A stretch of DNA of 64,000 nucleotides from Ascidia mentula (taxonomy: Eukaryota > Chordata > Ascidiacea > Phlebobranchia > Ascidiidae): contig OX387197.1 in the NCBI GenBank assembly GCA_947561715.1, forward strand, positions 8,925,001 through 8,989,000. The letters run 5' to 3'. The position numbers and the translations under genes are program-made. The first letter of the stretch is position 1. The number at the start of each line of letters is the position of its first letter. Below are positions 54,000 through 64,000 of this stretch, one piece after another. Below the pieces are notes generated by a model. That model searched no databases, had not been told where the DNA came from, and saw only the letters and a program-made list of their open reading frames with translations.

Positions 54000-54728
54000 A
54001 AGATCAGTGAAACCTATGATAAAATCGCTTTCGTCAACATTGCAGCGTTTTTTTGTTCGCAACGGCTCAGATGATTTTTCGCGGTAAATTACGAGGACAG
54101 ATGACGATATCTCATCCGGTTTTCACCAGACGGAAGGAAATTATCGAACACAGCATACAAATCAAAAAAAAATTATTCAAATCCACATACATGTTTTCAT
54201 CAAATTTTAGGTTGATCGCGTTCAGAGCACTCGATAACGATGCAAAGAATGTTCAATTGCAGACATATTACACAGTAGCTATAATTTTCATGTCTGTGTT
54301 TTTCAACTGGCCTATACAGCAATATGTGAACCCTCATCAGCACCCACGAAAAATTCGAAGACTCTCTTTTGTTGATGTCCCAATACAAAATGAGCTTTTT
54401 CGCTGATGCGCCAATTCAGCACAGAGAAGGAAGTATTGTTTGGGATATCGATGGGCCACAATAAATGTAGCCTATATGTTCCCAACTTAGCATGCGCGCA
54501 TGTTACTAAGTTACGAGCACGTTAATATGTTGCATGTTCCTTAATTAGGTACGCTACCGTGAAATGTATTCTAAGGTGCATGTACACTAATAGAGAACGT
54601 GCTGCTTATTAACGCGCGTGTACTTTATTATTCCACATGGTGTCGCTTTTATTCGGATTTTGACACTGTTGGCCAGGCTTTAAATAACGTGCACGTTCGT
54701 TATGAAGGTACACGCATGTTATCTAAGG

Positions 54729-54790
54729 CTGTGATATTTTCAACCGGTGTTCCGCGGAACACCAGTACTCCGTGAAAGATTATTCCTGTT
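54729..54790. mobile_element. Decayed hAT-like end
   Basis: CTGTGATATTTTCAACCGGTG followed by TTCCGCGGAACACCAGTACTCCGTG resembles hAT termini of the CAGTGGTTCTCAACCGG type, in which a short CGCGG palindrome follows the end. Only one end is seen. Confidence 0.35.
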
Positions 54791-56421
54791 GTATTGTTAA
54801 AACGATTTGCGTGAAACTGTGAGTTTGCAAAAACATTTTGGTGAAAGTTATCCGCAGATGGCGTAGCAATGAATGGATTTCAAGGTGGTCTACACGACTT
54901 TTTTTAGACAATACTATACTTTCGGTGCATCAGAAACGAAATTTGTTTTACAGAGTTTTTTAAGTTGGCCAGGCGCTACTGATACGAACGAGTCAAGAAA
55001 CCCCGCCAATGCTGCGGTGCCGCTGGCGCAATGAGATCAATATTTTGGGCACGAATCCGCAAAACACAACTCGGGAATACAGCGCAAATCAAGGACGAAA
55101 GTGGAAAGCAATATACAGTTGTGTGAAACTTAAATTGTTGCAATCAGTTGTGATGTGACAATGTTCTAAAATGTTTAATGTGCTTATTTAACGTAGCCTA
55201 CACTCAAGTCAAAGCGGTCAACTTCATACGACTGTTATAATTAACTCTAATTGTCTCAGAGATATTTAACACTGTCTCAATGACGTTAGCGCGTGATGGT
55301 GCTCTTGTAAAGATTTCTTCTACCTCGTCTTGCAATGTAATCAGACCTTGGATAATTCTCTGGATAACGATTGTATTGAAATCTGTTGGGTGGTTTTCTT
55401 AGTCACTGCTGGACACATTCTGTGGGAACACTAACGGAAGGCGATCGCTTGTGTGTTATCTGGGACGCATTGGAATGGTTATTTTATTACAAGAATAAAG
55501 ATGTGGTGTGACAAAAGCATATGATAATATTTTATGTGGTAAACAGGTGTTGAATGAATCACTTTACTTGAAAACAATCGGTGGATAAATCATTTGGGTC
55601 ACATTATGGGGTTATGTTTACACTTGGGTCGGTAGTTGCGAAATATACAATGCATCATGTAACAGGGCTTGCAAATGCTTGTGCAATGCTGCAAACGAGG
55701 CTTTACGTCACTATGTATGTGGTTTGCAATGGATTGCGCAACACTTGTGCAATACTTCTCAGCAAAGACATTGTGCAATACAAGTACTGCGGTTTCTCTG
55801 ACGTATGTCACACGGCCACCGTCTAATACAGCAACCAAAAGGTTAACACCGCAATTTTGAAAGACTTATTAGGATTGCGAACGATTCGCTCGTTTACTGG
55901 TGCTCACAGATTTTTTTCTCACACGGCGTTTACTTCAAATACTAATGTAATAATATTCAGCAAAGTTGCTAATGAACATGATAAAAGTTACATGGTTTCG
56001 TGTCAAAACAGTACCACGGTACCTTATGATAACTTTTTATCCTGCCGCGTTGTCAACAACTCACAACAGTTTGGTTACAAATTTATAGCAAACAAATTTT
56101 AAAACCACACTGGTTTACGAATTTTGCTACAATACCCTCGATTGGTTTTGTCGCAATATGCTTCTACAAAGCAAAAATATAAGATCTAGCATTAGGCCAA
56201 AAATATCGATCGTTTCTGAATACAACCTGGCAAATGGCACCACTGATTTTTTTGTGTTATTCGATTACACTTAAAATTGTAGGTTTTCGGGAACAGTGCA
56301 CATACGGCATGTAGGGTTTTATGACACGATCCCACGATAAAATTTTGTGTTTAAAGTAAAAAATAAAACAAATGGAATATAACTAATATTGGGGTGCCTC
56401 TAAAATGCCATTGTAGGCGTC

Positions 56422-56516
56422 GTAGGCATTGTATGCATGGAGTCTAGGCGTTGTAGGCATATAGGCCTTGCAGGCATTGAGTCGATACCTATGGACTCAA
56501 TGCCCACAATGCCTAC
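56422..56516. repeat. Nested inverted repeats upstream of QDPR
   Basis: A 23-bp segment (56422-56444) is mirrored at 56494-56516 with about 20 matches. Inside, GGCATTGAGTC (56473-56483) pairs exactly with GACTCAATGCC (56494-56504). The words GTAGGCATTG and TGTAGGC recur several times. The structure lies about 100 bp before the QDPR start. Confidence 0.75.
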
Positions 56517-56617
56517 TATAAACCATGTGTGTTTTTGATGTTCGCTGTAACGAATACTTATGCAAAGGAGCAACGTAAGTGATAACAACTTCTACATATT
56601 TTTGCAACACAGCAGAT

Positions 56618-57652
56618 ATGGCATTAAGATTGGTTGTGTATGGTGGCAGCGGTGCGTTGGGACGAACTCTTGTTGCAACATTTAAAGCAAGCAATCACGT
56701 AAGTGAATGTAATTCCTTGTAGCAGTAGCCTAAAAAGAGTTTGAAGATGTAAAGGTTAGGTTTGTACTTAATTACTTTGTGTACAGAATGTGATTTCAAT
56801 TGATCTCGTCAAAAACGACGCTGCCGACAGCAATGTGTTGATAAAAAACCTAACATCTTGGCCAGAACAACACCAGGAAGTGGTTGATGGAATGGCTGCT
56901 GTTCTTGGGGAGAAGAAGGTTGATGGTTTGTTTTGTGTAGCTGGAGGATGGGCAGGTGGAAATGCTGCCAGCAAAGGTTACATTTTGACTTTAATTTGTC
57001 ATCATATATTGTTTAATTTTTACATTGTTGTGTTTTAAGATTATGTGAAAAATGCTGATTTAATGTGGAAACAAAGCGTTTGGAGTTCTACAATAGCTGG
57101 AAGCTTAGCTGCAAAGTTTTTGAAAGCTGGTGGTATTCTTACTTTAACTGGGGCCTCCCCCGCAACTAGCGAAACACCTGGTAAAATGTTTTTCACAACA
57201 TTGAATTTGCATATGAACTAAAGACACTTTTTGTAGGAATGATTGGATATGGTATGGCAAAGGCAGCTGTTCACCAACTATGTAAAAGTCTTGCCTCTTC
57301 ATCAAGTGGATTACCAGAGGATTCCTGTACTGTCTGTGTATTACCGTAAGAAAATTACTTTATTCATTTTAACAAGTATGACAAAATGTTTTGATTTGTT
57401 ACAGTATAACTCTTGATACTCCTATGAATCGAAAATTCATGCCAAAGGCAGACTTTAGTACCTGGACTCCATTGGAATTTCTTGCACAGTATGTTAAATA
57501 TACATAAATTAATATTTGTATGAACTGAATATAACATATTGCATTACTACAGGTTGTTTCTCAAGTGGGCAAACCAAAAGGAACGCGTGAAATCTGGAAG
57601 TCTGTTGCAAGTTAAAACTACTGGTGGTGTCACTGCTTTAAATGAAATTTAA
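56618..57652 (+). CDS. QDPR: Dihydropteridine reductase
   Basis: NADH-dependent short-chain reductase that regenerates tetrahydrobiopterin from quinonoid dihydrobiopterin, supporting aromatic amino-acid hydroxylases in the cytosol. Six exons (56618-56698, 56787-56976, 57040-57180, 57237-57345, 57405-57488, 57553-57652) give 234 residues; human has 244. The N-terminal Rossmann motif is [11 protein letters not shown]. The acid NAD-binding residue follows in [21 protein letters not shown] and the segment [19 protein letters not shown] are family hallmarks. The [11 protein letters not shown] motif carries the catalytic Tyr and Lys, and [15 protein letters not shown] is close to the vertebrate sequence. 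AATAAA signals follow at 57963 and 57980. Confidence 0.96.
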
Positions 57653-58189
57653 TTTTTAATGCATGTAATTTTAGGCACAACTGGTCATATTGTAAACAAT
57701 TAAGGCCTATGCAGTTAAGTCAGTATGCAAACTGTTTATGTGCTAATTTTCCTAGTAAAACTTTGGTTACTGTTTCAGGAAATTTTTGCACGAGATTTAA
57801 GGTAGTGTTTGTTCACCCATGGCTGTGTAGTTGTGCAATACCTACTGTGGTCGTAATTTTATTTTTGGTGTGTGGTGTAGTTGTAGAATGGTGTGTGGTT
57901 GTTGAGAAAAATGTAGTTTCTGCTATTAAAATTGTTTTAAATTACTGCAATTCACTGCCTATAATAAACATGTTCAACAAATAAAAAAAGTTTTGTGTGA
58001 ATTATCTTTCTCGACATAACAATAGTTCAGCAAGTCATATGCACATCATAAAAATATATTTAGCACACTGATCCCAGCATCCTTGAACACAACAGTTTTG
58101 CAAACATAAATCAAAAAATCGTTTTTCTTGATGATATTTTCCTCCTCTCTGATGAGTCACCACTAGAAGATATTTTAGTTGAAACCACT
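57653..58189. other. 3' region of QDPR and the convergent zinc-finger/BESS gene
   Basis: Holds the QDPR 3' UTR with two AATAAA signals (57963, 57980) and the 3' UTR of the minus-strand neighbour. Nothing else seen. Confidence 0.5.
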
Positions 58190-59459
58190 TCAATTGCAAC
58201 TAAAATCAATACAGTACCGGTAGGCAGCATTGTGCAAGAGATGCATCATGTCCATTTTTAGTTTAAGTTTTCTTTCACCACAAATAGTCCGCATTTCTGG
58301 AAGCAAACTTTTCAAGAACATCTCATCTGCATCATGCATGTCTTTGTACGATTCATTGGAATGAGATGGCAGATCATTCCAATCTAAATTCAATTTAAGT
58401 ATCAAATACTATCGCAACAAACAACTAGTTTACACATTTTTTTTTACATTTTCTCCGTTTTGGATACGATTGCTGCTGTTCCTCATCGCCAGACAGATCA
58501 CTTGATGCTGAAATGATGTCACCATCCCTGTTAGTTTGACTATTTTCATTTCTTGCTCTACTGAAATTGTGATCATTAACAACTACAGTCAGAAGTTCCG
58601 ATTCCTTTTTTGACTTCTTCCTGTTGTCTATTAATGTTGTACTATTTACACCATTACATCACAACAATACCTCACTGCTATGATTTAACTGAATCAATTC
58701 ATTTGTATTACCTTTAGAAAACTCGTTGGCAGAGTTGGTTGAACATTTTCCTATGAGGTAATTTACATGTACATAAATTAGATGAAACTTTTGCAGTTTA
58801 AAAATTTGAGATGTATTTTACCTATTCGAGTTTTGACATGCTGTTGGAAGTTTTTGCTTCGTGTTATAATTTTTTTGCAGGAAGGGCAATGAAAATGACT
58901 CCTTCTGTGTTGCCTTCCAAGTTTGTCAGGATTAAGGCACATTTTTCTGCATGGCAAGCAGCAATCTAAATGTATGTGGATAAAAAAATTATTTGAAACG
59001 TAAGTCAATATTTAAACTATACTTACAGCTTACAGTATTGTAAATGAAGCATATGGAGTGGTTTAAATGTGCTGATCGAAGATGCTTCTCCAAAATTTTT
59101 GGGTCTGAGATTTGATAGACACATAAAGGACAGTCATTATCAGTAGAAAATTGTTCAATATAATCATCAAATGTTTGATCACAAAAAAATGTCAATTTGT
59201 CATCTTTAACTGGACTGTTCCGACGTATATCCAAATTATCATCAGGTTCACTGATGGTACCCAGATCTGCAAACAAAACCAGCTGCATAATGTTGTAACT
59301 CAGTTTAAATTATTGCTAAAAAGAAAAAAAAATGTATTTTGAATACAGAAAAGTTGCAAGTATAAAATGGGTCTACAATGCTACATATACAGCCTACCAT
59401 AGATAACTTACTTTCTCCTTGTTTCTGTAATGCATCTTGCTCTTGTGACTCTTCCATAC
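58190..59459 (-). CDS. Zinc-finger/BESS-domain protein A
   Basis: Unrecognised nuclear protein. Six exons can be followed from ATG 59459 (MEESQEQDALQKQ) to the stop at 58190. The order is: TFFCDQTFDDYIEQF, a C2H2 finger (CPLCVYQISDPKILEKHLRSAH), a cysteine-rich turn (CCLPCRKMC), a second finger whose final histidine is missing (FHCPSCKKIITRSKNFQQHV), an acidic/basic linker with a likely nuclear signal (PKRRKCKKK), and a C-terminal BESS domain (DEMFLKSLLPEMRTICG, KLKLKMDMMHLLHNAAY). BESS domains mediate protein-protein contacts and in insects usually accompany MADF domains. The neighbour at 61.4-64 kb has the same order, so the two are tandem paralogues. DNA binding is inferred. Confidence 0.75.
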
Positions 59460-61383
59460 TGTAGCTGAGTTCGTGAGTTGTATAGTTTGTTAAATTGTTT
59501 TTTATTTTCAACCAACTCCAACAACAAATCAGAAATTTATTTTTCTCATTTCCTCAAATTGATTTATTTGCAAGTATAAGCTATAATAAGCAGAAGTTTG
59601 TTTTGTCACCAACTTTGTTTTTCGTTATGTGTTCTACAAATTTTTGGGCTTTTGCAGAAAAATCCAGTTGGTAACACTGCATGCTGTAGCTACTTCACTT
59701 TCTTGCTTAGTACAGTGCCGACAAACGTGCACAATCAGATCAGAACATAAACAAACACAACAGAAAAGCAAGTAACTGAAATTACATGCCACCGGCATCT
59801 CGACTAACAAGCTAACAACATGGCTGCCGGCTTGGTGGCAAACACGGATCTACGTTTTCTATTGTTTCATTATGTCGCTGCGGCAGTGGCACATGGAGAT
59901 CAGAGATGAAGTGCCACGAGCCAACGACTCAGTGCCACTGCACTGATGTCACATTTTGGCAATCCGTTTCAGGGTTCCGCGATTGGCTTTTTATGGCCTA
60001 ATTTTCACTAGTTTGGCCCTTTTTTTGTTTGACTTTTATCACTTCAGATACGTCAATGTTTTTTGGACAAAAATTTTAATTTATTTTGCGTTTCCCTGCT
60101 ATTCATCGTTACGGGCATTTTCTGCAATATAGGCTGTGTAATTGATAGTGCACCACACTATGAAAAGTTTTGATACCAGGATAACTCCCACCGATGACCA
60201 TTATTGTAACACCCCTGTAGATATCATTAAGACGATAAATTTGCAATTTGGCCTTTTTTAAACTTAACAACAAAAACACCTATTTTGTAAACACGAAAAC
60301 TGCAAAAGGGAAGTTATCATGTAGCCTACAAACGAAAAAAGTTAATGTTCACCATACAATTTGTTACCAACACAGGAGCCCCATCCTTTGGTGCCTAACA
60401 CTTAAGTTTTTTATTAATTATCGGTTCCCAGGTTTTGCTTCAGCTGTGTAGCTGTTTTGTGCTGATGGTTAAACAATGCGTTACACTTCACTAGTTGTTG
60501 TTAAAGTTCACTATTACCATAAAATCCGCCACAATCTACTACTAATATATTTTTCGCAAGATAGGTCGTTGTAGAAACGTTAGAATCATCAGGTGAGGTT
60601 AATGTTATGACATTACACCCACAATGACGTCATGTAATGTCAATGATCGAAGAAACACAGCATTCCCGTCTCATTCGCTCAGCGTACAGAGTCAAACCGT
60701 TGCTGCTAGCCATACCTTTTGGTTTGCCAACAATCAGAGACACACAAGCCTTTTTTTTGTGACGTCACAGTGACATATTTTTGTATGATGTCACAGCTTG
60801 CCCTAGACGTTGAGGTAACGTAATTTGTGGGTTCTCCTATGTTTGAAACTATTCGATATCTGCAATATTTTCCAATGCAAACAAGGTATATTTGAAAGCG
60901 AACGCCGTCAATTCGCCACAGCGAAAAAGCTTTATGATTATGAGTGCAGTTTTCTACATTTTTTAGTTAACGTAGAACCGGAATACTTTGGAAATATGTT
61001 TGATGTGGATGTACCTTAAGTTTTACGCAAAGTTGCCAATACCGTGTTACATGCATTTTAATGTCAAACCTCTTTGGAATACATTTTGTTTCCACAAATA
61101 CCTTGCCAGACAAAAGAATACTTTTTTTTGAAAAAGCAGAATACTTTTTTTTGAAAAAGCAGCTTTATTAAAACAGGGTTAAATTGATCTTCTTGGCCAT
61201 TCAACACAACAGCCCCCAAAAAAATTCCATAACAAAATACAGTTTTGCTACTTGGAATCATGTCCAGTGACCATCCTCAGCGACAGGGCTTTCCATGAGA
61301 TTTTCACCTCTGCAACATTTAAAACTTCGTAATTGGGTTATGAAGCGTATATGGAAGCACATGGTGGAAAAAAACTAAGTTTC
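59460..61383. other. Region between the two zinc-finger/BESS genes
   Basis: About 1.9 kb with no supported gene. A plus-strand frame at about 60886-61019 (after an AG at 60884-60885; SERRQFATAKKLYDYECSF, ending NMFDVDVP) looks exon-like but has no partner exons or known family. A 25-bp tandem duplication lies at about 61114-61163. Confidence 0.4.
61114..61163. repeat. 25-bp tandem duplication
   Basis: Two adjacent identical copies of a 25-base unit containing GAATACTTTTTTTTG and AAAAAGCA. The identity suggests a recent slippage event. Confidence 0.8.
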
Positions 61384-64000
61384 CTACATGTAAACTGCAT
61401 TGTGCAGAAGATGAAGCATGTCCATTTTCAATTTCAACTTTCTATCATCCGCCACCTTTTCCATTTCAGGAAGTAGGCTTTCTAGAAACAGCTTGTCTGC
61501 CAGTTGCCTTTTCTCCCTGTTTGACTCATATTGCAAAGACTCTTCATGAATGCCAGAACCTGCAAATGAGTTTTATTAACTTGCCACCAAAAACAAGTTA
61601 TTTCTTACTTTTCTTCTTCTTGTTATCCGAGTTTGTTTGCCTAAATTCTGCATTTGCAAAAAAATTTCTTGCATTTGTATCGTCTTCACTAGTTTCAAGA
61701 TTATGTAATTCCTGGTCATCCACAAATACCGTCACCACCTCAGGTCCATTTTTTACCTCCTTGTTGGGAGTACTATCTGAAATGGAAACAAAACCAAATT
61801 GCGGTATTCGTTTATTCAAAACACCATAAATATTTTTTAGTTCAAAAAAGTTAGCCTACCAGGGGTTTGGGGGAATTCCCCATTAGAGTTCTGTCAACAA
61901 TGGTTAATCAGTAAATATGGCATTTACAAATAATTTCCAGTAGGGGGTTTTAGCTTTAAAAATATCAGTTAAAAAGTTACACCGAATCAAGAAGGTTGAA
62001 AACCACTCTACTAGGGGCTCAAAATAATTTCACACATACCAAAGTTCAATTTTGTCATAGGCTGCTTGAGTGTTGCGTGGAGGGCACATCTTCCTACATG
62101 CAGCCAAAAGTGTTATCTGATTTGTTTTTCTCAATGTTTAAATAAATCTAAACTTGGTACCTGATCGTGACGTAACATGTTGTTTAAATCTTGCACTTCT
62201 CAACATTACTCTTTTGCACCATGGGCAATGAAAATGAGTTTTGAAACTTTGTAGTTTTGAGCTGAGGCAATTTCTTTTGCATGGAAGACAGCAGTCTAAT
62301 AAATAAAATATTTGTCCTCGTAAAAAGTCTAATCTAATAAGCATCCACTAAACAAAATAAAAAACAATTTTGAAATAAGTCTAATAAAAAATTTGCACTT
62401 TTTTATGACAAAAATTGTCCTGAATGGGTTTCAAAAAAACTGTGAACACATGCAGCAATAAAACAGATTAAGGGTATTACACTTTTGTTACACTTTCAAA
62501 CAAAAATACAGTGGAATAAATGAGAAACAAATATTCAGATACTTAGTAATGTTGTGATACCAACATGTACAACGAAATGAAAGACTTTATAATGTTAACT
62601 CACAAGTAGTTTCTCCACAAATGAACCACACAGAATAGTTAAGATGAATAGTCTGAAGATGTCTAACCAGCTGGGATGGAATGGAACTTTGATGCTTGCA
62701 CAAAGGACAACTGGTGACTGCAGCAAATTGGTCAACATACTCATCAAATGTTTGATCACAAAAGTATGTTAGTTTTTCATCCTTTAATATATTGTGTTTG
62801 TCCAAGTCAAAAGAAACGTTCCCATTTTCAGAGACATCCCCATCTATACAAATTGTACATGTTTTTCTTGTTTTATGAACTGTTTTTAACAATGACAATA
62901 ATTTTAACAGAAACAAGACAATTTTGTTCACTTATTAGTTTTTTTATACATTTTTGCATGTTAAAAAAAGTCCTACTTGCTACAGCATTACATTGAAAAT
63001 AATGCTTCACTATATACAAAAGAAAAGCTAACACAACGGATAAAAGTAACATACCACTGAGTTTAGTGAAAGAGTTTTGGGTTTTTAACTTTTTTGTCTT
63101 TGTAGGATGGTCTTTATTGCAAATAGTTCTCTGTGGTCGCTTTTTTCCTGGCTTGTTGTCTAAAAGTTTATGTCTTGTTTCCTTTACCATGTTAAAAAAA
63201 TTTAGCAAATAAAGACGAAGCTCAGCAAAGAAAAACAAATTATTATAATTAACATTTAACACCAAATGATTAGCTTCAAACAAACTACAATGCAATGACT
63301 AAAGTTGAGTATGAATAAGTTATTATTGGGAATAAAACATGTATCCAGAACTACACATGTATATGGCCTATAGCTACACGTTATTGGTATTACTTACATT
63401 TGGATGACTTTACTTTTTTGACAGTTGTTTCTTCTGTACAATGAAGCTCTGCACAAATACACTAAATTATTCGCAAATCTGTTTTGCTATATATATATAC
63501 CATTGTTGTTTATTTGTAGTTGTGTTTTCATGCAAACATGTTCATTGTGTTAAAAATTAAATTTGCATTGTGAATTTGAATCCTATGCTTTTGTGTATGG
63601 AGTCTGATTTAACTGAGCAACATTTTAATGATGAAAAGAATTTTTTATTGAAAACCTGTCATACCACCAATGTGCCTTCGTAAGGTAAAGCCCCTGGAAA
63701 ATGATTTAGAACAACCAGGACAATGGAAATGTCCATGTTCCTCTGAATGCATGCCACAGGAAAGTTTGCAGAGCAGGGAATAACCTGAACCACAAGAATG
63801 CCATTTGCAAGCAAATAAAAACAAAGTGAAAAATTTAAGTTAAAAGATGAAATTTCCAGACAATGGAAAACCTATGCAATCTAGCATGATAATTCTAAAA
63901 CTTTTTTAAAGCTACAATGATACCTTCTTCATGATTCCACACACAAACAACTCCTCTTTTTAAATGGTTTCTTCTCACATGATATGGCATATCTTGTATA
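61384..64000 (-). CDS. Zinc-finger/BESS-domain protein B (5' end beyond window)
   Basis: Tandem paralogue of the 58190-59459 gene. The 3' part is clear: TYFCDQTFDEYVDQF, finger CPLCKHQSSIPSQLVRHLQTIH, CCLPCKRNCLSSK, the finger FHCPWCKRVMLRSARFKQHV (again without its last histidine), a linker rich in KKKKSKK, and the BESS domain DKLFLESLLPEM...KLKLKMDMLHLLHNAVYM before the stop at 61384. Upstream lie a lysine-rich exon (about 63050-63190) and, at 63.66-64.0 kb, another block of the same design (LLCKLSCGM, FHCPGCSKSFSRGFTLRRHI). This extra block may be part of the same gene or the end of a third copy; the right edge cuts it. Confidence 0.65.

Larger units (their letters stand above)
52950..56617. 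other. Gene-free region between the ZNF280-like gene and QDPR
   Basis: About 3.7 kb with no supported exon. It contains a second copy of the hAT-type element (53.4 kb), a decayed hAT-like end near 54.73 kb and an inverted-repeat cluster at 56.4 kb. Frames such as 54053-54406 and 55857-56102 show no family resemblance. Confidence 0.5.

Noticed and set aside
54480-54740. Cluster of ACGTG-type words
   Set aside because: The spacing is irregular and no unit could be defined; it looks like sequence bias.
61858-62010. Possible transposon between CAGGGGTTTGGGGG and GGTTGAAAACCACTC
   Set aside because: Both ends look hAT-like but are not inverted copies of each other and have no target duplication.

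Overview
The window is intron-rich animal DNA. It is AT-rich, introns are mostly 50-500 bp, and about fifteen genes lie on both strands in 64 kb. The recognisable genes (CTH, SLC2A12-like, USP1, SMNDC1, ALDH1L1, CCNQ, B3GNTL1, RPP14, SLF2-like, a two-NHR neuralized, a ZNF280-like gene, QDPR) are a bilaterian, chordate-leaning set. The compact layout, a very short intron and an operon-like gene pair suggest a tunicate (ascidian). The organism is inferred, not proven.

Left part (1-14.5 kb): cystathionine gamma-lyase lies on the minus strand (795-2769). A repeat-bearing gene-poor stretch follows. Next is a ten-exon plus-strand gene of unknown function (7706-12028) that begins with C2H2-like fingers; one of its introns carries a 1,039-bp non-autonomous hAT-type element with a perfect 8-bp target duplication. 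Downstream is a broken BEL/Pao retroelement fossil with LTR-like repeats.

Middle (14.5-30.5 kb): a dense housekeeping block holds a class III glucose transporter, USP1, the splicing factor SMNDC1 (SPF30), the folate enzyme ALDH1L1, cyclin Q, and the B3GNTL1-RPP14 pair. In that pair the upstream stop codon is followed within 10 nt by a splice acceptor. A 4.5-kb gene-free stretch follows (30.5-34.9 kb), with a 0.5-kb MITE bounded by 39-bp inverted repeats and a diverged direct repeat.

Right part (34.9-64 kb): an SLF2-like SMC5/6 loader has an N-terminal PIP-box-like motif and a SUMO-interacting motif. It is followed by a candidate Penelope-type hammerhead ribozyme, a neuralized E3 ligase, a ZNF280-like zinc-finger gene that seems to continue into a fibronectin-III domain and a SUMO-interacting motif, then QDPR, and finally two tandem paralogues that combine degenerate zinc fingers with a BESS domain. 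The second paralogue runs off the right edge.

Themes: one-carbon, sulfur and pterin metabolism (CTH, ALDH1L1, QDPR); ubiquitin/SUMO and genome maintenance (USP1, SLF2-like, neuralized, ZNF280-like); and RNA processing (SMNDC1, RPP14, the tRNA-queuosine glycosyltransferase B3GNTL1). The CDS spans below include introns. Exon joins were worked out by hand from GT/AG sites, reading phase and family conservation.
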